Assembly: GCA_019163175.1 (NCBI GenBank)
Contig: JAFLKN010000015.1
Span: forward strand, 248,001-312,000
Length of the DNA stretch: 64,000 nt
DNA from: Prolixibacteraceae bacterium
Lineage (GTDB): Bacteria; Bacteroidota; Bacteroidia; Bacteroidales; Prolixibacteraceae
Reading direction: 5' to 3'
The position numbers were made by a program, and so were the translations under genes. Under the pieces are notes generated by a model. The model was not told the origin of the DNA, ran no database searches, and saw only the letters and a program-made list of their open reading frames with translations. Positions 8,911 to 17,435 of this stretch are shown piece by piece (within the stretch, counting starts at the first letter, position 1; every line of letters begins with the position of its first letter).

Positions 8911-10167
8911 ATGGGAATGGATAAAGTAATTGAAAAGAAAAAGGGCATCAGACCCAAACACATCATCTGGGGTGTGGGAATATTAGCGGTCGCTTTTTTG
9001 CTCTATAAAGCGATATTTGCCGAAACGGGTTCGACCTTCCGGGCTGAAAAAGATAAGCTGACCATCAGCACCGTGGAAGACGGCTTGTTTAACGACTACA
9101 TCACAGTTATTGGGAATGTTGAGCCAATCACAACCATTTTTCTCGATGCCGAGGAAGGTGGAAAAGTTGAAGAAAAGCTGATTGAAGAAGGTGAGATGGT
9201 GAAAAAAGGCGATGTAATCCTGAAACTAAGGAACAACGACCTCAACCTGAGTATCATGAATAGCGAATCGAGTATGGCTTACCAGACCAACGAGTTGCGC
9301 AATACCCAGATACAAATGGAGCAGCAGAAAATTCAAAATAAACAACAGTTGCTCCAAATTGACTATGAAATTCTGCGGCTGAAACGAAACTACGAACAGC
9401 AGAAAGCCTTGTTTAACGAAGAGTTAATTGCCAAAGAAGATTTCCTGAAAGCTGAAGAAGACTATCTCCGGACTAAGAAAAACCGCGAACTCATTTTTAT
9501 GAAACTGGTGCAGGATTCCATTTTTCGCGAAAATCAGAAAATTCAAATGGATCAAAATCTTGGGAACATGCATCTTAATCTAAAAGTGGTTCAACAACGT
9601 CGCGAAGACCTGAACGTAAAGGCGCCTGTTGACGGACAGCTCGGTTTACTTGAAGCCGAAATTGGCGAATCGATTAGTAAAGGGCAACGGATCGGACAAA
9701 TTAACATCCTCGATAATTTCAAAATCAAAGCTTTAATCGATGAGCATTACATCGACCGTGTGAAGCGCGATCTTCCGGCAACTTTAGATCGCAATGGAAC
9801 CAACTTCAACCTGAAAGTGCGGAAAGTATATCCTGAAGTACGCAATGGCCAGTTTGAAATTGATCTAGTTTTCGACGGTACTACTCCAGACAATATCCGT
9901 ACCGGTCAGACATACCACATCAAGCTTGAACTCGGCGAATCGGGCAAAGCTGTGCTGCTCCCGCGGGGTGGGTTCTTCCAAAGTACGGGTGGACAATGGG
10001 TATTTGTGTTGAACGAAGATGGAGGCGAAGCCACCAAACGGAACATTAAAATCGGCAAGCAAAATCCACAGTATTATGAAGTGTTAGAAGGCCTCAACGC
10101 CGGCGAAAAAGTAATCACTTCAGGATATGAAATGTTTGGGACTAATGACAGGATTGTGATGAAGTAG
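8911..10167 (+). CDS. HlyD/MacA-type periplasmic adaptor subunit
   Basis: 418 residues; Met at 8911 or 8917 are both possible starts because a repeat abuts the first codon. A single N-terminal membrane anchor (IIWGVGILAVAFLLYKAIF) is followed by a lipoyl-like half motif (EEGGKVEEKLIEEGEMVKKG), a long coiled-coil hairpin (~residues 115-225), the second lipoyl half (VKAPVDGQLGLLEAEIGES) and beta-barrel/membrane-proximal domains ending with LNAGEKVITSGYEMFG. It should bridge the inner-membrane FtsX-type permeases and the TolC channel. Second gene of the operon, in phase with its neighbours although separated from TolC by a repeat element. Substrate of the pump cannot be told. Confidence 0.93.
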   Translation: MGMDKVIEKKKGIRPKHIIWGVGILAVAFLLYKAIFAETGSTFRAEKDKLTISTVEDGLFNDYITVIGNVEPITTIFLDAEEGGKVEEKLIEEGEMVKKGDVILKLRNNDLNLSIMNSESSMAYQTNELRNTQIQMEQQKIQNKQQLLQIDYEILRLKRNYEQQKALFNEELIAKEDFLKAEEDYLRTKKNRELIFMKLVQDSIFRENQKIQMDQNLGNMHLNLKVVQQRREDLNVKAPVDGQLGLLEAEIGESISKGQRIGQINILDNFKIKALIDEHYIDRVKRDLPATLDRNGTNFNLKVRKVYPEVRNGQFEIDLVFDGTTPDNIRTGQTYHIKLELGESGKAVLLPRGGFFQSTGGQWVFVLNEDGGEATKRNIKIGKQNPQYYEVLEGLNAGEKVITSGYEMFGTNDRIVMK

Positions 10168-10708
10168 AAGGAGAACGGAAACCGAAGACCGGAAAAAGTA
10201 AAAAGGAAAACGTGATTGGATTGAAAGATTGGAATCGAAAAATAGGTAAATTTATCTGTATCCTAATTTTTACTCATTTCCAAAACTAAAATATTATGAC
10301 GGCAAAAATCGAAAAATTTGAAGATCTGGATGTTTGGCAAAATGCAATTTCGCTTAGTGTCGATGTTTACAGCAGATTTCAAAATTGTAAAGACTATTCT
10401 TTAAAAGATCAGATTTGCAGAGCATCAGTTTCCGTTCCCTCAAACATTGCTGAAGGCTTTGAAAGGCAATATAATAAAGAGTTTATTCAATATTTGTTTA
10501 TAGCAAAAGGTTCAGCAGGAGAAGTTCGCACACAATTATTGATCGCCTGCAAGCTGGGTTTCTTAAGCGAGACGGATTACCAGTTTTTATTGGAGAATAC
10601 CAGAAAGATATCAGCACAATTATACAATTTAATCAAAACCAGAAAAGAACGATTCAGTTAATAACTTATGAAAGGGCCATGCATTCCGGTTTCCGGTCTC
10701 CATTCTCC
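10168..10708. mobile_element. Putative single-gene cassette: four-helix-bundle gene between inverted repeats
   Basis: A GA-rich 25-bp block at 10170-10194 (GGAGAACGGAAACCG then AAGACCGGAA) is matched at 21 of 25 positions by the reverse complement of 10684-10708 (TTCCGGTTTCCGG then TCTCCATTCTCC). Between them lies one gene, the four-helix-bundle protein. The left repeat begins directly after the HlyD stop codon and the right repeat ends 19 bp before the ATPase start at 10728. The unit therefore looks inserted between two operon genes. No direct target duplication is obvious. Confidence 0.6.
10296..10661 (+). CDS. Four-helix-bundle protein (23S rRNA intervening-sequence protein family)
   Basis: 121 residues with the family hallmarks FEDLDVWQNAISLSVDVY near the N-terminus, the basic/hydrophobic middle LKDQICRASVSVPSNIAEGF and the C-terminal helices KGSAGEVRTQLLIACKLGFL. 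Proteins of this family form small pentameric helical bundles and are often encoded in 23S rRNA intervening sequences or as lone intergenic genes in Bacteroidota; no biochemical function is established. Here it interrupts an efflux operon and is bracketed by GA-rich inverted repeats, which argues that it arrived as a cassette and has nothing to do with transport. Complete and apparently functional reading frame. Confidence 0.9.
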   Translation: MTAKIEKFEDLDVWQNAISLSVDVYSRFQNCKDYSLKDQICRASVSVPSNIAEGFERQYNKEFIQYLFIAKGSAGEVRTQLLIACKLGFLSETDYQFLLENTRKISAQLYNLIKTRKERFS

Positions 10709-10727
10709 CTTTTCCAATTTTTTCACT

Positions 10728-11426
10728 ATGATACGAACAGTAAAACTTAACAAAGTATTCCGCACGGAAGAGATTGAAACCAGTGCTTTGAACAACGTGA
10801 GCCTTCACATTCAGAAGGGCGAATTTGTAGCCATCATGGGGCCTTCGGGCTGTGGCAAGTCAACCTTACTGAACATTATCGGGCTGCTCGACAACCCAAG
10901 TTCGGGTGAGTATTATTTCGACAATCAGGAGGTTGGCGGATTCAAAGAACGTAACCGTACCTTGTTACGGAAAGGCAACATCGGCTTCGTGTTCCAGAGT
11001 TTTAACCTGATCGACGAACTCAACGTATACGAAAACGTTGAACTTCCGCTCATCTATTTGAAATTGAGCGCCAAAGAACGCAAAGAGATGGTCGAGAAAG
11101 TGCTGGATCGGATGCAAATCAGTCACCGCAAAAAACATTTTCCGCAGCAACTCTCCGGAGGACAGCAGCAGCGTGTTGCCATAGCACGTGCCGTGGTTGC
11201 CAATCCCAAACTGATTTTAGCCGATGAGCCAACCGGTAACCTTGATTCGAAAAACGGTCTGGAGGTGATGAACCTGCTCACTGAACTTAACCGCGAAGGA
11301 ACCACCATTGTAATGGTAACCCACTCGATGCACGATTCCGAATTTGCACACCGCGTGATCAACCTCTTCGACGGACAAGTGATTACCGAAGAGGTAAAAA
11401 AGCAGATGGGAGAATTGCTAGTGTAA
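10728..11426 (+). CDS. MacB/LolD-type ABC transporter ATPase (first)
   Basis: Start placed at 10728 (MIRTVKLNKVFRTEEIETSA): an upstream in-frame ATG at 10668 would translate the inverted repeat of the preceding cassette. The 232-residue protein has Walker A GPSGCGKST, Q-loop FVFQSFNLIDELNVYENVEL, signature LSGGQQQRVAIARA, Walker B LILADEPTGNLDS and the switch histidine in MVTHSMHDSEFA. This is the LolD/MacB subgroup that energises FtsX-type permeases. It should pair with the permeases that follow. All catalytic motifs are intact. Confidence 0.95.
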   Translation: MIRTVKLNKVFRTEEIETSALNNVSLHIQKGEFVAIMGPSGCGKSTLLNIIGLLDNPSSGEYYFDNQEVGGFKERNRTLLRKGNIGFVFQSFNLIDELNVYENVELPLIYLKLSAKERKEMVEKVLDRMQISHRKKHFPQQLSGGQQQRVAIARAVVANPKLILADEPTGNLDSKNGLEVMNLLTELNREGTTIVMVTHSMHDSEFAHRVINLFDGQVITEEVKKQMGELLV

Positions 11427-11437
11427 TATTGGCTCAA

Positions 11438-11498
11438 CCAATGATTTTTGTGATTAACCGATTATCCTGATTTTGGTAACAGAAAAATCAAAGATTGG
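11438..11498. repeat. Short MITE-like element R1 (family b, partial)
   Basis: The core TGTGATTAACCGATTATCCT then GATTTTG is shared almost exactly with R2 at 13865-13957. The ends CCAATGATTTTT (11438) and AAAAATCAAAGATTGG (to 11498) are an imperfect inverted pair. It lies in the gap between the first ATPase and the first permease. It is shorter than the other copies and probably decayed. Confidence 0.55.
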
Positions 11499-11524
11499 GG
11501 TATTAAACGAATAACGAAAAGAAC

Positions 11525-13861
11525 ATGAATCTACACAACATTAAACTGGCCATCCGGAACCTGAAACGACACAAATTGTACAGCATTTTAAGCATTACCG
11601 GTTTTTCAGTCGGCTTTGCAGTTTGTATTTTCATTGCCTTGTTCGTTTACAACGAACTGTCGATGGACAAATGCTTCTCCGGCTACAAAAATATTGTCAG
11701 GGTATATGACCCAAAAGAAAACAATTGCAGTTTGGATATTCTACTCAATCAGCAGTTTAAAGAAAAATATCCTGAAATCAGGTATGCCTGTCCGCTCGAA
11801 CAAATGAGCGATATGGAGATTTCAGCCAAAAGTGGACTGAACTTCACCCGTTTCACCGGCTTGATTTCGACGACAAACGATTTTTTCAATGTATTTCCGG
11901 TCAAAACAATTTCAGCCATTGGCAGGCTTCCGTTTGAAGGGAAAGAATCGATCCTGATTACCAAATCTTTTGCCGCCATTTTATTCCCAAACGAAGATCC
12001 GCTTGGAAAACCGATCACCATTTTCGATTTCATCAAAGGACAAGTTACTGCCGTTATAGAAGATTTTCCTAAAAGCTCTAGCATTCAGGCCAAAGTGCTG
12101 ATTAATGCAGAAAATCCGGATTTCCGCTTGTCTCAAAATTGCAACAATGGAAGGTGCTGGAGTCCAATGAACCATTTTTTGGTGCTTCAGACAAAGACAG
12201 ACTTTGCCGCTTTAGCAAAAAAAATGACTGCCGATATTCCTAAAGATCATCCTGAAATTAAAACCATTGCGCTTCAAAAACTGACCGATATTTACCTTTC
12301 AGCACCAATAAACGGCAACGGAAACATCACCGGGAATCTTTCTCTTTTATTCATTTTCCTATCGGTAGGTCTGGTTGTTCTGGTACTTTCAATCATCAAT
12401 TTCCTGAATTTTTACGTTTCGTTGCAATACACTAAGCTGAGAGAAATTGGAATTAAGAAAATTAATGGTGCCAGTTTCAAAAACCTTCTGCGCTTTTCAT
12501 TGGCCGAGGTTTCAGTAAGTATCCTGATTTCTGTTGCTATTTCACTGGTTCTTTTCTTAATTTTTCTTCCTTTTGCCAACCAACTGTTCGAGCGAAATCT
12601 GGAAGCAAGCTGGCTGTTGCGGCCTGCCCTTTTATCGGTTTTAATACTGATCACAGTTGCAATCATCCTGATTAACAGCCTTGCGCCAATTTCTATTTTA
12701 TCCAGATTCAATACAAGTTCATTTCTGACTAAAATGAATGTTGGTGGTAATAAGCAAACTGGACGCCGCTTGCTAACTTTAATGCAATTTGCCGCATCAA
12801 TCGTTTTGCTGGCGGTAGTATTTTCGCTGCAAAAGCAAATTTCGTATGCCAAACATGCCAATCTGGGTTTCAGCAAAGAACAATTATTACTCCTGAAACT
12901 GCCCATTGGCTTTAAAAGTCAGGACGCTTTCAAGCAAAAGATAAAAGAATTGCCGCTTTGCGAAAGTGTATCGTTAAGCCGCGGTGTTCCCGGATCGGTA
13001 AACCTATTTATGGGTGACGGCAAATCGGGAAAAACGGTGATGCTGCAAACCCTTTACGTTGACGAGGACTTTTTTAAAACAATGGAAATTGGACTGAAGT
13101 CGGGACGAACGTTTCTTCCCGGAGATATGGGAAATGCCTGTATAATGAACGAAGAAGCCGTGCGACAATACGAATGGGCCGATTTTGAAGGAAAGCGGTT
13201 TGAAAATGGTCGTGAAGATGGTTACCAGGTTGTTGGTGTAACGAATGATTTTCATATTGAATCGATGCATACAAAGATAAAACCCGCTTGTATGCTGGCG
13301 GCTGCTAACGACAGGCACGACGACCTCCGGAATGTTTCAATCCGGTTGACTCAAGGAAATCTGAGCCAGCAAATGGATGAGCTTCGGGCAGTCTGGAAAA
13401 CATTTATTCCGGACGAGCCAATGAGTTATTCGTTTTACGACGAGCAATTTGAGGTCATGTATCAGAAAGATGAACGATTGGGAGAAGCAATTGGAATTGC
13501 CTCGGTTATTGCACTGATTTTGACTTTCATGGGAATTCTCGGGCAGGTATTCCAGATAAGCCTGAACCGCACAAAAGAAATTGGTATCCGAAAAGTAAAT
13601 GGCGCTAAGGTCTCCGACATACTGGCCTACATGAACAAGGAATTTCTGATTTGGGTGATCCTTTCGATTATTCTGGCCATTCCTCTGGCTATTTACCTGA
13701 TAAACAAATGGCTCGAAAGTTTTGCCTATAAAACAGAAATTGGCTGGTTAACTTATGCTTTTGCAGGCCTTATCATGCTAACAACAGTTGTGCTCACTGT
13801 TACATTGCAAAGTTGGAAAGCAGCTACAAAAAACCCAGTGGATGCGCTGAGGTATGAATAA
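11525..13861 (+). CDS. FtsX/MacB-type ABC transporter permease 1
   Basis: 778 residues. Layout is two tandem MacB_PCD-FtsX halves: TM1 near residues 20-45, a periplasmic domain, three TM helices around 275-400, then TM (LLTLMQFAASIVLLAVVFSL) near 425, a second periplasmic domain, and three TM helices in the last 130 residues. Conserved FtsX signatures IGIKKINGASFKNLLRFSLA and RTKEIGIRKVNGAKVSDILA are present, as is the family's C-terminal tail WKAATKNPVDALRYE. Such permeases couple ATP hydrolysis to periplasmic work rather than moving substrate across the inner membrane. First of five paralogues here; it ends at an R2 repeat. Confidence 0.92.
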   Translation: MNLHNIKLAIRNLKRHKLYSILSITGFSVGFAVCIFIALFVYNELSMDKCFSGYKNIVRVYDPKENNCSLDILLNQQFKEKYPEIRYACPLEQMSDMEISAKSGLNFTRFTGLISTTNDFFNVFPVKTISAIGRLPFEGKESILITKSFAAILFPNEDPLGKPITIFDFIKGQVTAVIEDFPKSSSIQAKVLINAENPDFRLSQNCNNGRCWSPMNHFLVLQTKTDFAALAKKMTADIPKDHPEIKTIALQKLTDIYLSAPINGNGNITGNLSLLFIFLSVGLVVLVLSIINFLNFYVSLQYTKLREIGIKKINGASFKNLLRFSLAEVSVSILISVAISLVLFLIFLPFANQLFERNLEASWLLRPALLSVLILITVAIILINSLAPISILSRFNTSSFLTKMNVGGNKQTGRRLLTLMQFAASIVLLAVVFSLQKQISYAKHANLGFSKEQLLLLKLPIGFKSQDAFKQKIKELPLCESVSLSRGVPGSVNLFMGDGKSGKTVMLQTLYVDEDFFKTMEIGLKSGRTFLPGDMGNACIMNEEAVRQYEWADFEGKRFENGREDGYQVVGVTNDFHIESMHTKIKPACMLAAANDRHDDLRNVSIRLTQGNLSQQMDELRAVWKTFIPDEPMSYSFYDEQFEVMYQKDERLGEAIGIASVIALILTFMGILGQVFQISLNRTKEIGIRKVNGAKVSDILAYMNKEFLIWVILSIILAIPLAIYLINKWLESFAYKTEIGWLTYAFAGLIMLTTVVLTVTLQSWKAATKNPVDALRYE

Positions 13862-13864
13862 GTC

Positions 13865-13957
13865 TTGAACTTTGATTCTTGTGATTAACTGATTATCCTG
13901 ATTTTGAAAACGGGAGGAATCGAAGTCCATCAAGAAATCAAACGAATCAAAGTTCAA
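13865..13957. repeat. MITE-like element R2 with perfect 14-bp terminal inverted repeats
   Basis: TTGAACTTTGATTC at 13865-13878 is the exact reverse complement of GAATCAAAGTTCAA at 13944-13957. The 93-bp unit starts 3 bp after the stop codon of permease 1. Its inner core GATTAACTGATTATCCTG then ATTTTG is shared with R1 and, more loosely, with R3 and R4. No reading frame inside. Size and terminal repeats fit a non-autonomous miniature element; the mobilising enzyme is not in this window. Confidence 0.78.
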
Positions 13958-14114
13958 TATCCACTGACAAATAAATATACAAAATCTGTCAAATATTTTG
14001 ACGGCCAAACGATTTGAAAACAAAACTATACACTGAATATCAATCGGTTAATATTGTGGTATGGTTTCTGGAATTTCAGGAAACAGAAAACAAAACCATT
14101 GAAAACTCAAAGCC

Positions 14115-16493
14115 ATGATTAAACATTTTTTTACAAACATTTATCGGAATTTCATCCACAATAAGGTTTTTACGGTCATCAACTTAACGAATCTCGTGAT
14201 CGGATTTGCCGTTTTCATCTTATTCAGTTCACTGATAAGCTACGAACTGAGCTACGATAAATTCAATACCAATTATAAAAATATCTATCGGGTCCAAACC
14301 CGTCAGGAAGACTCGTATCCAACCAATTTTTGCACCTACAGTCCGCCAGCTTATCGTTACCATTTAATGGCCGATGTTCCGGAGGTTGAAGAGGTTTTGC
14401 TGATGCGCGAGGTTTCGGGCGGAGCCAAAGGTTCAGGCCAGTATTTTACACTTCCCGATGGCAGTCAGTTGTATCAACTCAACGGCTACTGGAGTGAAAA
14501 TTCGATTTTCGATGTCTTTAGCATTAAACTTATTGAAGGAAATAAGAGCAATGCACTCACAGAGCCCAACACCATTGCCATTTCAGAAACATTATCCAAA
14601 AAACTTTTCCCAGAAGGGAATGCACTGGGGAAACAGGTGGTTGTTGGGAAACGATTTCCGGTAAGTGTTTCAGCTGTTTATGCCGATTTTCCTCAAAACT
14701 CGGACCTGAAGGCTACTTATCTGGTTTCGATGCCAACATACCCGGTACTGAGCGGTGAACCTACATATAGCGAAAATTGGACCAGTATTTCGTTCGATAA
14801 CTACGTATTACTGAAAAATGGAGCCGACCCCAAATTGGTTGATAGCAAAATTAAAGATGCATTTAAGGATGTGAAAAACTTTGAAAAAAGCTTCCCTTAC
14901 CTGCATCCGCTTTCCAAATTACACATCTCGCCAAATAGCCAGTCGGATATGATTATTGGCTTGGCCATTCTTTCGCTGGCAGCCATTCTGGTTCTCATTT
15001 TGGCATGTGTCAATTATGTGAACCTTTCGCTGGCAAATTCCACCCAGCGTTCCACCGAAATCGGGATCAAAAAAGTGATTGGCTCTTCCAAAAAACTAAT
15101 TGCCACTCAGTTTCTGGCCGAAACCGTCCTGCATACCTTAATCTCCACCACACTGGCGCTATTCGTTGCACAGGCTTCGTTTCCATTGCTGAACCGAATC
15201 CTGAATAAGAATATAGATTTCACCTTATGGAACAATGCGCCGCTTTTGATCTTTATCTTTTTGGCAAGTTTGCTGGTGGGCGTCCTTTCAGGATTGTATC
15301 CTTCGTTGGTGATTTCGGCCTACAACCCTGTTAAAGTGCTGAAAGGCAAAATATTCAGCAATGGCGGAAACTCAATCAGTATTAAAAAGATTTTGGTAGC
15401 GGCACAGTTTTCCATCTCGCTGTTTATGCTTATCGTGAGTTTTATCCTTTTCAACCATGTTAATTTTATCCTGAACAAAGATTTGGGATTCGATGCCAAA
15501 AACATTCTTTATACCGAAATCAATCCGCGCGATAAAATGCCGTTCGAAACTGTAAAAACCGCTATTTTACAGCATCCCGAAATTGCAGATATTTCATTTT
15601 CGAGTACTATTCCTTTCGTTGGAAATATTGGTGGGTACGTGACCTGGGACGGCGCCGGTCAGGATGAAAAGGTAATGATAAGTCGAAACTATGTGAATTA
15701 CGACTTTATTCCAACTTATAACCTGAAAATGGCATATGGCCGCAATTTTTCGCAGGAATATCCGGCCGACAACAAGGGCTGTATTATTAACGAAACAGCG
15801 CTGAAAATTTTCGGTTGGAGCGATCCGATAGGAAAACAGATTTATCTGGAAGGGAAACCGTTTCCGGTCATCGGTGTCGTAAAAGATTTCCATCCCTATT
15901 CGGTCCACAATCCAATTCCAACCTATATCATGTTCCTGAACAGCAATGTAATTTCAGGGTCAACACTACTATCGGTGCGGTTTACAGGTGATGAGCAAAA
16001 AGCCAGAGCTTTAGTAGCCAGGGAACTGGGTAACGTTTTTCCGAACTATCCGTTCGAGTTTAAAGATTTTAGTGTTGCTTTTTACCTCGATGCAGCAATC
16101 CCATTCTGGCAATCGATGAAACGAATGTTTATGTTTTTTTCGGTGGTTACCTTGGTCATTTCTACGATTGGGCTATTCGGATTGATTCTGTTTACCGTGA
16201 AGCGCCGGACAAAAGAAATTGGTGTTCGGAAAGTGCTTGGCAGCTCTGTCGGTTCAATTTATTGGCAGCTGTCAACCGAAGTGATTAGTATGCTTGGTTT
16301 CGCCATTTTGGTTGGGTGTCCAGCTGCAATTTACATTTACAAAACGATGCCCGGAGCCTATAAAGAGCCCCTTTCGATTGCCGCATTTTTTGTTTCGGTA
16401 GCACTAGTAGCCATTATTGCATTACTTACCATCAGCTACCATGTATTGAAAATTGCAGTGAGTAACCCGGTAAAAGCGCTGAGGTATGAATAG
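14115..16493 (+). CDS. FtsX/MacB-type ABC transporter permease 2
   Basis: 792 residues with the same two-half architecture: TM1 at ~20-45 (VINLTNLVIGFAVFILFSSL), a periplasmic domain, TM helices around 280-400 (LAILSLAAILVLILACVNYV), a mid-protein TM (LVAAQFSISLFMLIVSFILF), a second periplasmic domain and three terminal TM helices. FtsX motifs STEIGIKKVIGSSKKLIATQ and RTKEIGVRKVLGSSVGSI are clear, and the tail is VSNPVKALRYE. It differs from the other copies by ending in YHVLKIAVSNPVKAL rather than the WQSWKAATKNP tail, suggesting an older branch. Upstream 14024-14114 has no convincing promoter. Confidence 0.92.
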   Translation: MIKHFFTNIYRNFIHNKVFTVINLTNLVIGFAVFILFSSLISYELSYDKFNTNYKNIYRVQTRQEDSYPTNFCTYSPPAYRYHLMADVPEVEEVLLMREVSGGAKGSGQYFTLPDGSQLYQLNGYWSENSIFDVFSIKLIEGNKSNALTEPNTIAISETLSKKLFPEGNALGKQVVVGKRFPVSVSAVYADFPQNSDLKATYLVSMPTYPVLSGEPTYSENWTSISFDNYVLLKNGADPKLVDSKIKDAFKDVKNFEKSFPYLHPLSKLHISPNSQSDMIIGLAILSLAAILVLILACVNYVNLSLANSTQRSTEIGIKKVIGSSKKLIATQFLAETVLHTLISTTLALFVAQASFPLLNRILNKNIDFTLWNNAPLLIFIFLASLLVGVLSGLYPSLVISAYNPVKVLKGKIFSNGGNSISIKKILVAAQFSISLFMLIVSFILFNHVNFILNKDLGFDAKNILYTEINPRDKMPFETVKTAILQHPEIADISFSSTIPFVGNIGGYVTWDGAGQDEKVMISRNYVNYDFIPTYNLKMAYGRNFSQEYPADNKGCIINETALKIFGWSDPIGKQIYLEGKPFPVIGVVKDFHPYSVHNPIPTYIMFLNSNVISGSTLLSVRFTGDEQKARALVARELGNVFPNYPFEFKDFSVAFYLDAAIPFWQSMKRMFMFFSVVTLVISTIGLFGLILFTVKRRTKEIGVRKVLGSSVGSIYWQLSTEVISMLGFAILVGCPAAIYIYKTMPGAYKEPLSIAAFFVSVALVAIIALLTISYHVLKIAVSNPVKALRYE

Positions 16494-16608
16494 AGGCCTC
16501 CCCCAACCCCTCCGAAGGAGGGACGAAAAAAAGGCAGTAGATAAAAGAGTAAATAAAGAAGTATGCACTTCCCCAATAATCTCCCCTTCGGGGAGATTAT
16601 TGGGGCTT
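16494..16608. repeat. Family-a palindromic element with a perfect 16-bp hairpin
   Basis: The left end (16494-16525, GGCCTCCCCCAACCCCTCCG then AAGGAGGGAC) begins directly after the permease 2 stop codon. The right end holds a perfect stem CCCCAATAATCTCCCC (16571-16586), loop TTC, and its exact complement at 16590-16605. There is no gene between the two ends. Within an operon transcript the 16-bp stem would be very stable; it is followed by CTTATC and not a T-run, so it is more likely an RNA stabiliser or attenuator than a full terminator. Confidence 0.75.
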
Positions 16609-16645
16609 ATCAATCTAGATTCAGACAACATTAAACAAAGACAAT

Positions 16646-17320
16646 ATGCTCCACTTATCCAACATCGACAAGTATTACGATTCGAAATTTCAACGGACTT
16701 TCGTACTGAAAGCCGTTAACATGGAAGTAAAAGAAGGCGATTTTCTGAGCATTATGGGTCCCAGCGGTTCTGGTAAATCAACTTTGCTGAATATCATTGG
16801 CCTGCTTGATCAACCTTCAGCAGGGGAATATTCGCTGTACGATAAATCGGTACTCGACCTGAAAGAAAAAGTAAAAGTGGATTACCACCGTAATTTCATG
16901 GGCTTCATCTTTCAGGCTTATCACCTGATTGAAGATATGACTGTGTACGAAAATATAGAGACTCCTCTCATCTACAAAGGTGTAAAAAGCCGCGACCGGC
17001 AGGCGATGGTAGCCGACCTACTCGACCGCTTTAACATGGTAGCCAAAAAAGATCTGTTTCCGCAGCAACTTTCGGGCGGCCAACAACAACTGGTGGGCAT
17101 TGCACGCGCCATCGTCGGCAAACCCAAACTTTTGCTGGCCGACGAACCTACCGGAAACCTGCAATCTGTTCAGGGCGAAATGATCATGGAAACGCTGAAA
17201 ACCCTGAATCAAGAAGGGATGACCATCATCCAGGTTACCCACAACGAAAAGTTCGCCGAGTACGGGAAAAGGATTATTCGCTTGGAAGATGGGATTATCC
17301 GGAAAGATGAAAAGTCTTGA
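16646..17320 (+). CDS. MacB/LolD-type ABC transporter ATPase (second)
   Basis: 224 residues with Walker A GPSGSGKST, Q-loop FIFQAYHLIEDMTVYENIET, signature LSGGQQQLVGIARAI, Walker B LLLADEPTGNLQS and switch His in QVTHNEKFAEYG. Compared with the first ATPase, the signature helix reads LVGIARA instead of RVAIARA and the D-loop reads NLQS instead of NLDS, so the D-loop aspartate, usually conserved, is replaced by glutamine. It is in the same operon between permeases 2 and 3. It may form a second pump complex with permeases 3-5, or mixed dimers with the first ATPase. Functional unless the D-loop change lowers activity. Confidence 0.94.
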   Translation: MLHLSNIDKYYDSKFQRTFVLKAVNMEVKEGDFLSIMGPSGSGKSTLLNIIGLLDQPSAGEYSLYDKSVLDLKEKVKVDYHRNFMGFIFQAYHLIEDMTVYENIETPLIYKGVKSRDRQAMVADLLDRFNMVAKKDLFPQQLSGGQQQLVGIARAIVGKPKLLLADEPTGNLQSVQGEMIMETLKTLNQEGMTIIQVTHNEKFAEYGKRIIRLEDGIIRKDEKS

Positions 17321-17412
17321 ACTTTGATTCATTTGATTGAATGATTAACATGATTTTGAGAATAGAAAAAATCAAAGTATTCATAAAATCAAGCGAATCT
17401 AAGTTCCGACAA
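17318..17412. repeat. MITE-like element R3 (family b, 95 bp)
   Basis: A 95-bp copy that agrees with R4 (19823-19917) at about 88 of 95 positions by my alignment. The outer ends TGAACTTTGATTC and GAATCTAAGTTC are inverted with one mismatch. The element includes the TGA stop codon of the second ATPase gene as its first bases, so the stop may be supplied by the element. Confidence 0.78.
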
Positions 17413-17435
17413 TTTAAAACGAAACAATTTAGGTC

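Noticed and set aside
14057-14071. Second sigma54-like site TGGTATGGTTTCTGG before permease 2
   Set aside because: The spacing is right but the essential GC of the -12 block is GG, and the CAC part of the -24 block is lost; too weak to call.
16486-16719. Plus-strand reading frame of 77 codons across the permease 2-ATPase 2 gap
   Set aside because: It translates the family-a repeat and then the start of the ATPase gene in the wrong frame.
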